A DNA stretch of 64,000 nucleotides from Cryptomeria japonica (Eukaryota; Streptophyta; Pinopsida; Cupressales; Cupressaceae): positions 243,223,924 through 243,287,923 of the forward strand of contig NC_081409.1 in NCBI RefSeq assembly GCF_030272615.1, in the 5' to 3' direction. A program made the position numbers and the translations under genes. This document shows, piece after piece, positions 24,109 to 34,096 of this stretch. The notes beneath the pieces were generated by a model. The model was not told where the DNA came from. It saw only the letters and a program-made list of their open reading frames with translations, and made no database searches. Within the stretch, counting starts at the first letter, position 1. Every line of letters starts with the position of its first letter.

Positions 24109-27100
24109 TGTTGATGCAGGAAAAGTTTAGACTAATCCTTTGTCAACACAAAATAGAATGCTAAGTATCCTATCCTCTCTTGAATAAGGAAGTCCTTAAT
24201 GCTGTTTGGACTGATCATAGGGGATAACCTCAAGGTTCCAATTGTCAGGTCTCGATTGCTCAGGATAACTCAACGATGATGTGGTTTGCTGGTAAACACG
24301 AGGGGACTTGTCGATACAACAAGATGGTCTCCATCTAACGATGCTCTGAATCTCAAATTGGGGAAATAAAAGCAAAAGGATAGGGTTTAGGGATCCTAAG
24401 GACAATGATAGTAACGATTAGTGCTACGGGTAGATAGATTTCACACAAACTAATTCCTACTTAGCCAGAGATATACTTGCAACTCCACAGGAATAGTGCA
24501 AGCTCCAAAGGGATAAAGGATTTTCAGACCGTAGATATTCATTTAGGCACCCAATTATGGCGCATCTTGAGACAAACACCTACAGTTGAACTAAGAATAG
24601 TTTTGGGTTCAGACTAACCATACACGGTGACCTACAATCAACAAGCCCCCAATGCTATGAACCTGAAATCTAATCAGATACCTTCACACTTCATCTTTAA
24701 AATCATTGAACACTAACTCTAACCAGATGAAGAGAAACCATGCAAACAGAAGAAAACAAAATAACAAACACCATACTTCAATGTTTATTTATTTGTTTCA
24801 ATTGCCATTACAACACTTTTTGCTCAACAGTCCTACTCTACTTCTACTCCTAATCTGCTAGCTGTCTAACTGTTCTAACTCCTAAAATCTAACTATCTAA
24901 CCCTTTACAAAGAGAGTGATACTGGACTTTTATAGATTTTACATTCTAGATCAAAGGCTAGGATTTAATCCATCCAGTGGCTGTGATCTGCCTTCTAGAA
25001 GCTTGACAGCTTTAGCCCATGCCTAGTAATTCTCATAACTTCCTAGCTGCCTTCTCAACCACTTCCTCAGCTACCTGCAACTGTTCTCAATCAATTTTAC
25101 AAATCAGGTAACTGGGAAATAACTAACTTGTGTCCCCTTTGTTTTAAGTTGCATTAGTGGGGCCCGCAGGTAGTCATTTTACAATAAAGGACCCCTATTT
25201 TACAAACAAAATGATTTTCTGTCATTTCTAGTTGTGTATTTCTTCTGATTCTGGATATTTTTGTAGCATTTTGAGTGTTTTGTTATCTTTCAACTTGTTG
25301 CCACTGGTGGTATCTTTCATTTGGTCGAATGGCACATCCTTCGTTGGCTCTGTTCTGTGATCCGACCCTCAGTCTTCTATGTTGGACTTCATCAATAGAT
25401 TTCATGGATCCCTCTATTGTAGCTATTTGACGAGTTAATCTTTCACTCTTCTGTTGACAACCCCCGTCTTATATCTACGAGGAAACCAATTTCCACTATC
25501 ACTGTTCATGTTAAATTTTTTATCGATATCCTCTTGCGAAAATGAAAGTTTGTTATAATCAACATTACTAATCTTTAAAAACATGAACATTGATTCTTCA
25601 AGATCCCCCCTTGATGCCTTGTTGAAAATATTCTAAGTGTTTTTATCGGTTCTATGAAAGAAAGGAACAAATGATTTTAACTTTGAAAAGATGCCAAACT
25701 TTACTTCTTTTCTTGTTTTGTATTTTGACTTTTAAAACATCATATTTCTTTCGGCATTTTGTTCGGTGTATTTTTGATTTTGACAAACCTTGAACAAGCA
25801 ATATTTGTCTTTGTAAATAAAAGACGGGCCCATGTTTTCTATATGCTTCGATTTTTATTTTACTTGGCGATTTCGGGATTTTCATTGGTGCTTTTGAAGT
25901 CGATATTAAAAATGTTTTGGTTTTAAAAGATACACAAACTTTATTTTATGCGCTATCCTTTAAACCTCAACCCTTTTCGGTATTTTATCGGTGATCCTAT
26001 CGGCCTTACAAGGCATGATAACAAGACTTTGGGAGAAAAAGGCTTCACTTTTCCTTTGATTCAAAACATCCAACGTTTATTATTTTCGCTCTAACTTAAG
26101 TGCTGGCTTTCATTGTTTTCTACAGGATTATGGAGGTGAAGGGAAGACATGATTCCAAAAAAAATTTGAACTTATGTTTTGCTTTGATTCTGAACGTGGC
26201 CTCTTGGGGTTATTTTTTGGCCAAATAGGCACTTCATTGCATTCGGTATTTTTGTCGGCCTTGGAAAGCCCGATTCTGAAGGGGTGATTTCATATTACAA
26301 ACCCCTGGCATTTGTCAGTATCACGTTTTTTTGGATTTCAACCCTATTGACTTTGCACAAAATCTAGGGCTTTCTCAAGGGAAACTGAAGGCAAAAACAA
26401 GTCTATAGAAAAAGACGCACCTCTGTGCAAAACACCAAACTCTTTCTTTGTAAATGCCCTAAGTAGTTCTAAGCTTGAGGTTCTTGACAGGTCTAGCAGG
26501 ATGAAACAAAAATGATCCTCTATGGTCTCTTCTCACAGGTAAGCTACCAAAAGGGGGTCCTGTTGACGTGTATTTTGTACACCATCATACACAGAATAAA
26601 ATACCAATAGGCATCTTATCCTCTCTTGAAAAAAAGCCTCTAACTGCTGAAGATTCGCATAAAGGATCAGTTAGGATGACTCCAAGGTTCTGGTTAGTAG
26701 GGTCTCTACGTGTGGACAAGCTTCTAGCGGTATGATGTGATTTGCTGTATCCTTCAAGGGGTCTTACGCTTCCGAAAGTTCAAGATTTTACTAAACTAAA
26801 GAAACTTTTCAAAAAATAACAAAAGAGTAGGGTTTGAAAGAAGTCTAATCTAGTCTAATCCTAAGAATGACTTAGTATGGACAAGACTTGGCAAGATTCA
26901 ACCAACTTCAATTTTGCCATAAGATAACAACTTAATTGAAATTGATGCGATCTTCTAAGGTAACAAATGATTTTCAATGCATCAAAGATCAAAGACACTA
27001 CCACGAAGGTACATATCTAAGATACAATAACGATTGAAGATTAAGGGATTCAAAGTATTCTCCAGTCGACCACGCAAGGCGTTCCTACAATCAGCAAGAA

Positions 27101-27403
27101 GCTAGTGGTTTGGATTACGAATCCTACCAAAGATCAAGTTTCATACTATGTCCTTCAAACTAACACACTACTTTGATTGAGCATGATTCAAGTAAATTGA
27201 ACAACCATGAAGATAACCAAGAAAGTTGCAACAAAACACCATAACTTCAATATTTCATTGATTTCCAAGTCATCATATACAACAATTGCTTGAATTCCTT
27301 TCCTCAAAACTCAATCTTGCTACAAAATAAAATTGCTTCTAACTTCTAATCTCTTAGCTATCTCTCTTCTCTATTACAAAAAACATTACAAATGAAATGA
27401 AAA

Positions 27404-27420
27404 ATGAGGGTATAAATAGC
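27404..27420 (-). promoter_or_regulatory. Second TATA-like site downstream of ORF1 (probable LTR promoter)
   Basis: The - strand reads GCTATTTATACCCTC. It lies about 840 bp from the element end, matching the 825-bp spacing of the TATAAAAG box in the smaller solo LTR at 24934. That equivalence suggests it is the true U3/R promoter, with ORF1 lying in U3. Confidence 0.5.
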
Positions 27421-27611
27421 ATCCTCAATTACAATGAAAGGTCCAGATTGAAAGTAGATCAATGGTCAAGATCATGACACCTAAACCCTAATTAGGGTTT
27501 GTTACAAATGGCCTCCTTTTTACTGAACAATATTAAATGCATAGCCAAATATTAAATTTGGCACAAAAACCTAGGAGACATAAACCAATGACAAATAAGA
27601 TGCCATGTCAT

Positions 27612-30600
27612 CTATAACAACCTCTCATCTAGAATCTTATTCCCTTTCCAATTCTCTTTTTTAGCATATGCAATGAATCTTGACACGATTCCTTCGATCT
27701 CTGCAATTGGAATCTCGGGAAGATTCTTCATACTCTCTTCCAAGTGGATGACCTGATTGAATGCATCTAGAAGAGCTGCGTCCCATGAAGATTCAAGTTC
27801 CTTTGTTCTTTCAATCAGGAGCATGGTGGCAAACATCTGATCATATTGCTCGTCTGTAACATTTGCGTCCTTGCAAAAGATGACCTTGATTCTATCCTCT
27901 AATTCCTGCATATCCACATCTGTCTCGACCTCGATCCTTCTGCCAAGAATGGTACGAAGTACCTCAAATACCCTGTCCTGGATCGGATTGATCACCTCCT
28001 CCACTTGGCTGCATCTGGTACTGATGTCCTCAAAGAAAACACTCTTCATATGGAGTAAGGTTGACCACTGAAGCAAACTGTGAGGTCCTCCATCCATGAT
28101 CTTTTCTTGCGCTAAGACCTTCCTTGATGTGTGTCTAATTACTTTCAAGACAGGAATGATAACATCTTTGGTATGGGCAAATGCGGCTACTGTTATCATC
28201 AAATTGTGGATTATCTCAAGAACCTGGATAGCTTGGTGAATAATCTTCATCATCCTTGTTACAAATTCTATGGCCACTGTGTGAGATTTATCCATCCAAG
28301 TACTTGTACGCTGGACCATATTCCTGAATCTTTCTGCCTCATTGATTGATTGAAGTGGAAGTGCCTGCACTGGTGATCTAGCTGGATCTTGACGTCCCAA
28401 AGGTTCATTGATGTGACTGAAATATGTCCTCCATGCACCGACCTCTCTCTCAAACTTTCTATTCTTCTCCATTTCTTCTCTAAGCTTGTCCTTCAATGCT
28501 TCAAATGAATCGGTGGCATCATCCAACGTCTGCTCTGCTGTGGATGGTCCTAGCTCAAAAGTCTGTATATCATATTCCTCTGCTAGGATCTCACCTTCAT
28601 ATTTGTCTACTGCCGGTGTAGCTATCTGCAGTTTTCTGGATCCAGTCTCATCGCGAATCATCTTGGACATCTTGGTAGCCTTCCTCTTTTCTGTTACTTC
28701 ATGTGAGCGTCCAACAAGGCTCTCTAAATCAATTGCATTATCTTCGTCCTCTACTACGATCACCTTGGTTAATCTTTCCTTCAACCAATCTGGGATAGCT
28801 GATCTTGTCTCTTGAACTTGTATTTCTTTATGCACTATTTCTTCTTGTCTGGGAGGAGATGTCATTTCGTTGTCCTCTTTATCTTCATCTAGCTCATAAT
28901 CTTGGAGAGATCCATCTGGTGACCCTTGCTGTGCCTGTCCTTCTTCCTGCCTGTCGTTCTGTACCATCGACTCCATGGATTCTTCCACTTGAAGTGTCCT
29001 TTTCTCCTGTCTAGAAGAAGATGTGCCGGATGAACGATCTCGGTTGGCCTCTTGTTTCTTCTCGGAAGATTCTCTCTTTCCAGGTCTCTCTTTCCTCTTC
29101 GAACCTCTTGGATGGAGATTGCCCTCACTGGCACATCGAAGGTTACCTTCACCTGAATTTCTAGGATTAGGATTGCCTTCACTCACACTAGCCCCACCTT
29201 CGGCTGGTTTCTCTTCCAAAGTGAAAGTCATAGCTATACCTTGTTCTCTCAACTTCTGATGCTGTACGTCAACCCATCTGCGAGTACAAGACAAGACTGG
29301 TGCCATCAAAGCATCTAAATCCACGACCTCGGGCTCATTCCAATCCAACCTTATTGTTTTACTTTCTCGATCATAGGATGACTGGATATGTCTGCCACTG
29401 TCCTGTGCTTGGTCGGCCACTCTGTAAATCCTCCATTTCCTGATGAAATCCAAAGGCAATCTAGAATGCATTTTTCGTTTCACTTCAAGATCATCTAAGA
29501 GATTCATCATAAAATCCTCTATTTGGTATTCATGCTTAAACTTCCTGCCGACTGTCTCCTCTAAATGTCCATGTGGATCAAAGCTTTCTCTCAAAGCGAA
29601 AGATGAAAAAGAATACAAGGCTAACTCCTTCTCTGCGTCATCCATGGCTAAAGCATTAGGACATACCTCAACTGAATTGCCCAAAATGATAGGTACTGGA
29701 ACTCCATTCTGATGTTTGTGTCTGAATGCCTTCGCATACGCTGCCAACTGTCTTGTTACTTCAAGTAACACAATTCTGTCTGTCGGATATCTCGGCAACA
29801 TGTATGGAGGTAAAGGACATCCATGCACTCTAATATGAGTGAACTTCGGAAACTGAATAAACCAAGCACCGTACCTCTTCACCAATTCCTGTGCATCTTG
29901 AGATAATCTGTTGTGAATCCCACCTTGCAACGTCCTTGTAATGTTCATCATGAAGGTATCATTAACTAGCTTGTAGTTGCTTCCTGGCGGATGATGCAAG
30001 TAGGCATAGGAATCACAAGCTCTGACCTCGCCGGGTCCTCTTCCAATCACTCCTATGTGAGGTAGTCCTGCGTACTCAAAACTCCTGATCAAGGCATAGA
30101 TGATGTATGAACTCATGTGGAAGGACTTGGTAGCCTTGAGTCTCCTCAACTGTACGTCTAAGCAATGGCTAATCATTCTAGCCCAATGTATCGTATCTTT
30201 TCCCTGAACTATCACCTGGATGAAGTAGAACATCCACTTCTCAAAGTAGAAGGCGTGAGGGGCTCCTGTAACTCGGTTGAGCATCGTGATCAAATCTCTG
30301 TACTCCTCTTGGAAATCAATCTTGTGCGGTGTGTTCGGGATCTTGCTCAGACGGTGACGACTCTTAAGTAACCAGTTCTTATTGATAATGCTTAGACAAG
30401 CATCTGGATCATCTTCGTACATTGACCTGGCTCCTTCTATGCTCTTGTATATCATGTCCCTGTGCTCTGGAAGATGGAAAGCTTCACTTATAGCTTCCTC
30501 TGAAAGGTACGCCAAAGTGTTTCCCTCATTGGACACGATCGTTCTGGACTGTGGATCATAATGACGAGCACACTCGATCATCAACTCATGGCACTGAACA

Positions 30601-30836
30601 GCTGGAGGAAAGCCGGCCGCCTTAATGATGCCACTCTCGATTATTCTCCGAGCGACAGGTGATGGCTTGCCAATGTAAGGGACCTCTCGAAACTTCTTCG
30701 TGCTGAAGTTGCCTAAGTTAGTATCTCCAATGTTGCTCCACTTCGACACGATCTTAGTCTCCACTTCTTCGGTCTTCTGATCTTCTTTCATGAGAGCTGA
30801 ACGACTGGTGGATGCTCCCGCCTTCGGGGTTGCCAT
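27612..30836 (-). CDS. ORF1: large uncharacterised retroelement protein
   Basis: About 1075 codons, uninterrupted. I take ATG 30836 (MATPKAG) because a good splice acceptor ends 3 nt before it; the ATG at 30854 would lie in the predicted intron. Family unknown to me. Conserved with the copy at 40.4-44.0 kb: NIGDTNLG (about 42), ESGI-A-GFPPA, FEKWMFYF (about 200), KRYGAWFIQFPKF and LPRYPTDRIVLLEV (about 320-360). Residues 570-690 are charged and low-complexity with KRKERPGKR, a possible nuclear signal. A predicted coiled coil follows near 780-815. No gag, protease, RT or transposase motif was seen. Upstream ORF1 genes are known in Ogre/Tat-type Ty3 elements; homology to those is only an inference. 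Confidence 0.8.
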   Translation of the reverse strand: MATPKAGASTSRSALMKEDQKTEEVETKIVSKWSNIGDTNLGNFSTKKFREVPYIGKPSPVARRIIESGIIKAAGFPPAVQCHELMIECARHYDPQSRTIVSNEGNTLAYLSEEAISEAFHLPEHRDMIYKSIEGARSMYEDDPDACLSIINKNWLLKSRHRLSKIPNTPHKIDFQEEYRDLITMLNRVTGAPHAFYFEKWMFYFIQVIVQGKDTIHWARMISHCLDVQLRRLKATKSFHMSSYIIYALIRSFEYAGLPHIGVIGRGPGEVRACDSYAYLHHPPGSNYKLVNDTFMMNITRTLQGGIHNRLSQDAQELVKRYGAWFIQFPKFTHIRVHGCPLPPYMLPRYPTDRIVLLEVTRQLAAYAKAFRHKHQNGVPVPIILGNSVEVCPNALAMDDAEKELALYSFSSFALRESFDPHGHLEETVGRKFKHEYQIEDFMMNLLDDLEVKRKMHSRLPLDFIRKWRIYRVADQAQDSGRHIQSSYDRESKTIRLDWNEPEVVDLDALMAPVLSCTRRWVDVQHQKLREQGIAMTFTLEEKPAEGGASVSEGNPNPRNSGEGNLRCASEGNLHPRGSKRKERPGKRESSEKKQEANRDRSSGTSSSRQEKRTLQVEESMESMVQNDRQEEGQAQQGSPDGSLQDYELDEDKEDNEMTSPPRQEEIVHKEIQVQETRSAIPDWLKERLTKVIVVEDEDNAIDLESLVGRSHEVTEKRKATKMSKMIRDETGSRKLQIATPAVDKYEGEILAEEYDIQTFELGPSTAEQTLDDATDSFEALKDKLREEMEKNRKFEREVGAWRTYFSHINEPLGRQDPARSPVQALPLQSINEAERFRNMVQRTSTWMDKSHTVAIEFVTRMMKIIHQAIQVLEIIHNLMITVAAFAHTKDVIIPVLKVIRHTSRKVLAQEKIMDGGPHSLLQWSTLLHMKSVFFEDISTRCSQVEEVINPIQDRVFEVLRTILGRRIEVETDVDMQELEDRIKVIFCKDANVTDEQYDQMFATMLLIERTKELESSWDAALLDAFNQVIHLEESMKNLPEIPIAEIEGIVSRFIAYAKKENWKGNKILDERLL

Positions 30837-30838
30837 AC

Positions 30839-31028
30839 CTACACAACATTTCATAATGAGAAACTAGATCTTGCAATATATAACATAGATTAGAGAATAT
30901 TTTAGGAAACTTCATGATAAGTCTTTGAGTTATCATTTCCTAAAAAACGATTGAGCTAGGAATTCAAAATTCAAAAATTGAAGCTATGACGATCTAAAAC
31001 TTAAAACAATAAAACCAAATCGCCATAC
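30839..31028 (-). other. Predicted 5' UTR intron of ORF1
   Basis: - strand donor GAG|GTATGG and acceptor TGTGTAG|GTATGG. The second ORF1 copy has an intron in the same place with a consensus donor, which supports this weaker one. Confidence 0.55.
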
Positions 31029-31342
31029 CTCACGAGAGAGCTAACTCTAGAATGCAAATGAATAAAATCGCCTAGGCCAAAATTGAAATTAAATGGCCTT
31101 CAACGTGATCTCTTCTTTAAAATATCAACCTCGCCACCTTTGATATGTTCTTGATGTGATCTTCAAAGCAACGTTCCTCTTGTCAATTTCACCACCCTTC
31201 AAGTCTTTGACGTGATCTCCAAGTTCGCTCAAATGTAAACTTCAAGTTCGCACTCCTTTGAATAATAGTTCGCACCACTTTGCTTGAAATGAAAGCTCGC
31301 ACTTGAATGGTAAAACGATGATGTAAAAATGAAGGTTTTCAC

Positions 31343-31354
31343 CTCCCTTTATAA
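31343..31354 (-). promoter_or_regulatory. TATA box upstream of ORF1
   Basis: - strand TATAAAGGGAGG, about 330 nt before the predicted intron donor. The similar TATAAAGGGAAG occurs in the LTR-like segments at 39676 and 61634. Confidence 0.55.
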
Positions 31355-31682
31355 GCGCTTACCTCTAATTTGCTTGGGCCGACTTTTGTAGAAATATAGC
31401 AATTAAAAAAAAACCGATTTTAAATCAATAATAAAGGCCGACCTCCATCTCTTAGCGCTCCATTTGATTTTTTTATTAAATTAATAATTAATTATTAAAT
31501 GCCTTCATTTTTAAATTAATAGATTTCGATTTTTTACAAGGCAAAATAATTAATTAATACCAAGCGCAATATTTAAATGCCATTTAATTGATTTTTCAAA
31601 AACCCTTCGAACTTAGCATTTAAAATAAATTAAAAATGTTTATTTAGCGCCAAAAATTTTGAAGATGGGAAATACATACCTC

Positions 31683-33607
31683 ATCGCCTTGGTCCCTGAC
31701 TGAGGGACAGGAGCGATCCATCACTTTGTCTTGATTCTTGCAATTTTTACGTCCAAGGTCTCCATCTCCACGTTGAATTTGCTATTTTTGTTGGGTCCTT
31801 CGAGCTAGATTGACTTGCATGTGTGAATGAGCGCCTTTGGATGTAATATCGCCCTGGTCCCTTGGAGAGGGACAGGAGCGATCTTAATGTTTTCACTTGA
31901 AATTCTCCATTCTTGATATCAACTTCTCCTTTATTATCTTTCAAACAACGCTTTGAACCCTTTGCAAGTTTGTTTTGTCATGATCTTCGAAGGAAAATAA
32001 GTGCTTTGGCAAATATCGCCCTGGTCCCTTGGAGAGAGACAGGAGCGATCCTAGTGTTTTCTCCTTAATCTTGCATCTTTGATCTCAAATTTCCATCATA
32101 AGGTGAATAATAACATTGTTTCTTTACTCCATACTTGTTTTTCTTGACTTCTATAAGGCGTTTAGACGTTTGGAAGGATCATCGCCCTTGTCCCTTGGAG
32201 AGGGACAGGAGCGATCTTGAAGCTCTAGCCAAAATGCGTTATCTTTTAACCTTGGTTCCTCGTTCATTGCCTCTTAAAGGACGTCCTTGATCTTGTGTGA
32301 ACTTGTCTTGACATGCATTTGAAGGAAAACGAAGGATCCTATGCAAATCGCTCTGGTCCCTTGGAGAGGGACAGGAGCGATATAACCTCTTTGTTCAATT
32401 TGGTGATCGTTTAACGTTTGAAGCCTTTGTATATCATCTTCATAAGATGCCTTGGACCTTTTAACACCTTGTAAAACCTTGACTTAACGTAATTTTTTAG
32501 AGATTTGGCCAATATAATCAATATCGCTCTGGTCCCTTCCTGAGGGACAGGAGCGAACTTCAATGATTTGAGCTTGTCCTTGTTTTGGCCAACTTGCAAT
32601 TACCTTCAACGCGTAAAATGAAGTCCTTTGATCCTTCTTAGTTGCTTGATGTGTGATAAACTTTCAAAATTTATGCCTTTATGCAAATTTCGCTCTGGTC
32701 CCTTCCTGAGGGACAGGAGCGAACTGGGATATTTTAGTGCAAATCTTTCAATGTTGGCGACCTTTGTAACTTTGTGCTTGATTAAGACGCCTTAAAATGT
32801 CTTCACCACCATGTACTTCGTCTTGGAGTGGTCTAAACTTGGATAAAAGGCAATATAACCATCATATCGCCCTGGTCCCTTGGAGAGGGACAGGAGCGAT
32901 CTTGCTCTTGTGGGCTTCATCTCACCTTATCACCTTCAAAAATTATCGTCAACGGATTCGTAATGTACCTTTCCACTCATCCATGCCTTGGAATCCATTT
33001 TAACTTGGCAAGAAATTTGTCAAAGACAAAAATCGCTCTGGTCCCTGCCTGAGGGACAGGAGCGAACTTGGGCATTTAGGTCCCTTGTTGACGTTTGGTA
33101 ATCTTCAATTTGTCTTCAACGGGTTCGATTCACCTCCTTTCTTGCCTTCAAACATAAAACTTACTTGATTTTTGCCTGAATTTTGCCTTATGAAGAACTT
33201 CGCTCTGGTCCCTGGGAGAGGGACGGGAGCTACAAAGAACTTCGCCCTGGTCCCTGACTGAGGGACAGGAGCGATTTTTGCATTTTGGGTCATTCTTCTT
33301 CACGACGGCACTTCAAGTTATATTCATTTGATAAAACACATCTCCTTGGACCTCTTCAAATCGTCAAGCCGTAAAAATCCTGCAAGGACGAAGCAATATT
33401 TGATTTTAAGCTCCGGTCCTTCACTGAGGGACAGGAGCGATTTTGACTCCTGGAGGCATTTCCATGTTCGTGAAATTCTTCAATTTATATTCAACGGAAA
33501 GATCACGCCTTTCTCTACCACTTCCAATTCGAAATTCGTCTTGACTCTGCAGGGACAATGAGATATTTGAAAACGAGCTCCGGTCCTTCACTGAGGGACA
33601 GGAGCGA
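31683..33607. repeat. Array of 13 hairpins spaced about 166 bp
   Basis: Each copy is about 35 nt: a left arm like ATCGC(C/T)CTGGTCCCT, a 5-nt loop (tggag, gactg, tcctg) and a right arm AGGGACAGGAGCGAT. The arms pair over 15 positions with one wobble and one mismatch. Starts: 31683, 31848, 32015, 32181, 32347, 32523, 32689, 32866, 33032, 33199, 33241, 33409, 33574. Spacings are 165-177 except one of 42. Sequence between hairpins is far less conserved. Confidence 0.9.
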
Positions 33608-34012
33608 TTTTGCTCCTACAGGCCAAAATATCAAGATTTCACAAATTTAATCACTTCACAAGGCGAAAACAAATCATTTCAAATGCCCGGGATCAAAAAT
33701 CAAAAAAGTCAAAATTTGGTCAAAATTCCTCAATTGGACAAAAATTCACATTTCATCCTCAACACTTAGACAAATTTAAGCTCTGCACTCAAAAATTCCA
33801 ATTGAAAATAGACCATTTTGGCGAATTCATTGCATTGAAAATTGCATCCTACGGAAGGAAGCTCAAAAAGCTCTCAAAACTGACTGGATTCTGGCCTGAA
33901 AAGACGGCAATTAAAACCCTAAGGCTTGACCCTAAATCCAGACAATTGACAAACTAACAAAACCCTAAAAACGAAGCGAAAGGCGAGCGAAAAACGAGCA
34001 AAAAGAGGGGGT

Positions 34013-34029
34013 CCCCATTTTAAATGGGG
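34013..34029. repeat. LTR-terminal hairpin of the ORF1 element
   Basis: CCCCATTT-t-AAATGGGG, 23 nt inside the element end, followed on the - strand by ACCCCC. Relatives at the same place in the other copies have different arms. Confidence 0.75.
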
Positions 34030-34096
34030 CGATGTGCGAAATGGTCACAACAGGTCCCCATCACAAAAGAGGGGGAGGGGTGTGCGTAGTACAACA

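Larger units (their letters stand above)
26570..34052 (-). mobile_element. 7.48-kb TG...CA unit carrying ORF1: candidate giant solo LTR
   Basis: TSD GGTCC at 26565-26569 and 34053-34057. On the - strand it starts TGTTGTGACC and ends CACGTCAACA. No long direct repeat between its two ends was found by eye, so it looks like one LTR rather than an LTR-internal-LTR element. Its start and end resemble those of the smaller solo LTR it sits in. Order on the - strand: terminal hairpin, leader, 13-hairpin array, TATA box, 5' UTR intron, ORF1, second TATA-like site, R-U5-like tail. Confidence 0.72.
24109..34096 (-). mobile_element. Solo LTR (about 2.5 kb) of the ORF1-bearing family, split by a 7.5-kb relative
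   Basis: The - strand start TGTTGTACTACGCACACCCC is at 34096 and the end is CAACA at 24109. The target duplication is GTACT (24104-24108) against ATACT (34097-34101). Removing it rejoins the Ty3 pol in frame (EILGVL|KEAHEG). It consists of 34058-34096 plus 24109-26569. A - strand TATA box TATAAAAG is at 24927-24934. It has no ORF1. The upstream part (25.46-26.57 kb) is rich in TCGGT and TCGGCCTT...AAGGC motifs. Confidence 0.82.

Noticed and set aside
26570-27619. A conventional ~1-kb LTR starting TGTTGACG on the + strand or ending after the ORF1 stop
   Set aside because: The GGTCC target duplication places the other end at 34052, and TATA and polyadenylation-like signals read on the - strand, so this is the tail of a larger unit.
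31683-33607. Regularly spaced palindromic repeats resembling a CRISPR array
   Set aside because: The host is a plant, the spacing is about 166 bp with related degenerate spacers, and no cas genes are present. It is a retroelement leader array.
32797-33957. Open frames of 60-115 codons in the hairpin array and leader
   Set aside because: No domains, wrong composition, and they run through tandem repeats.
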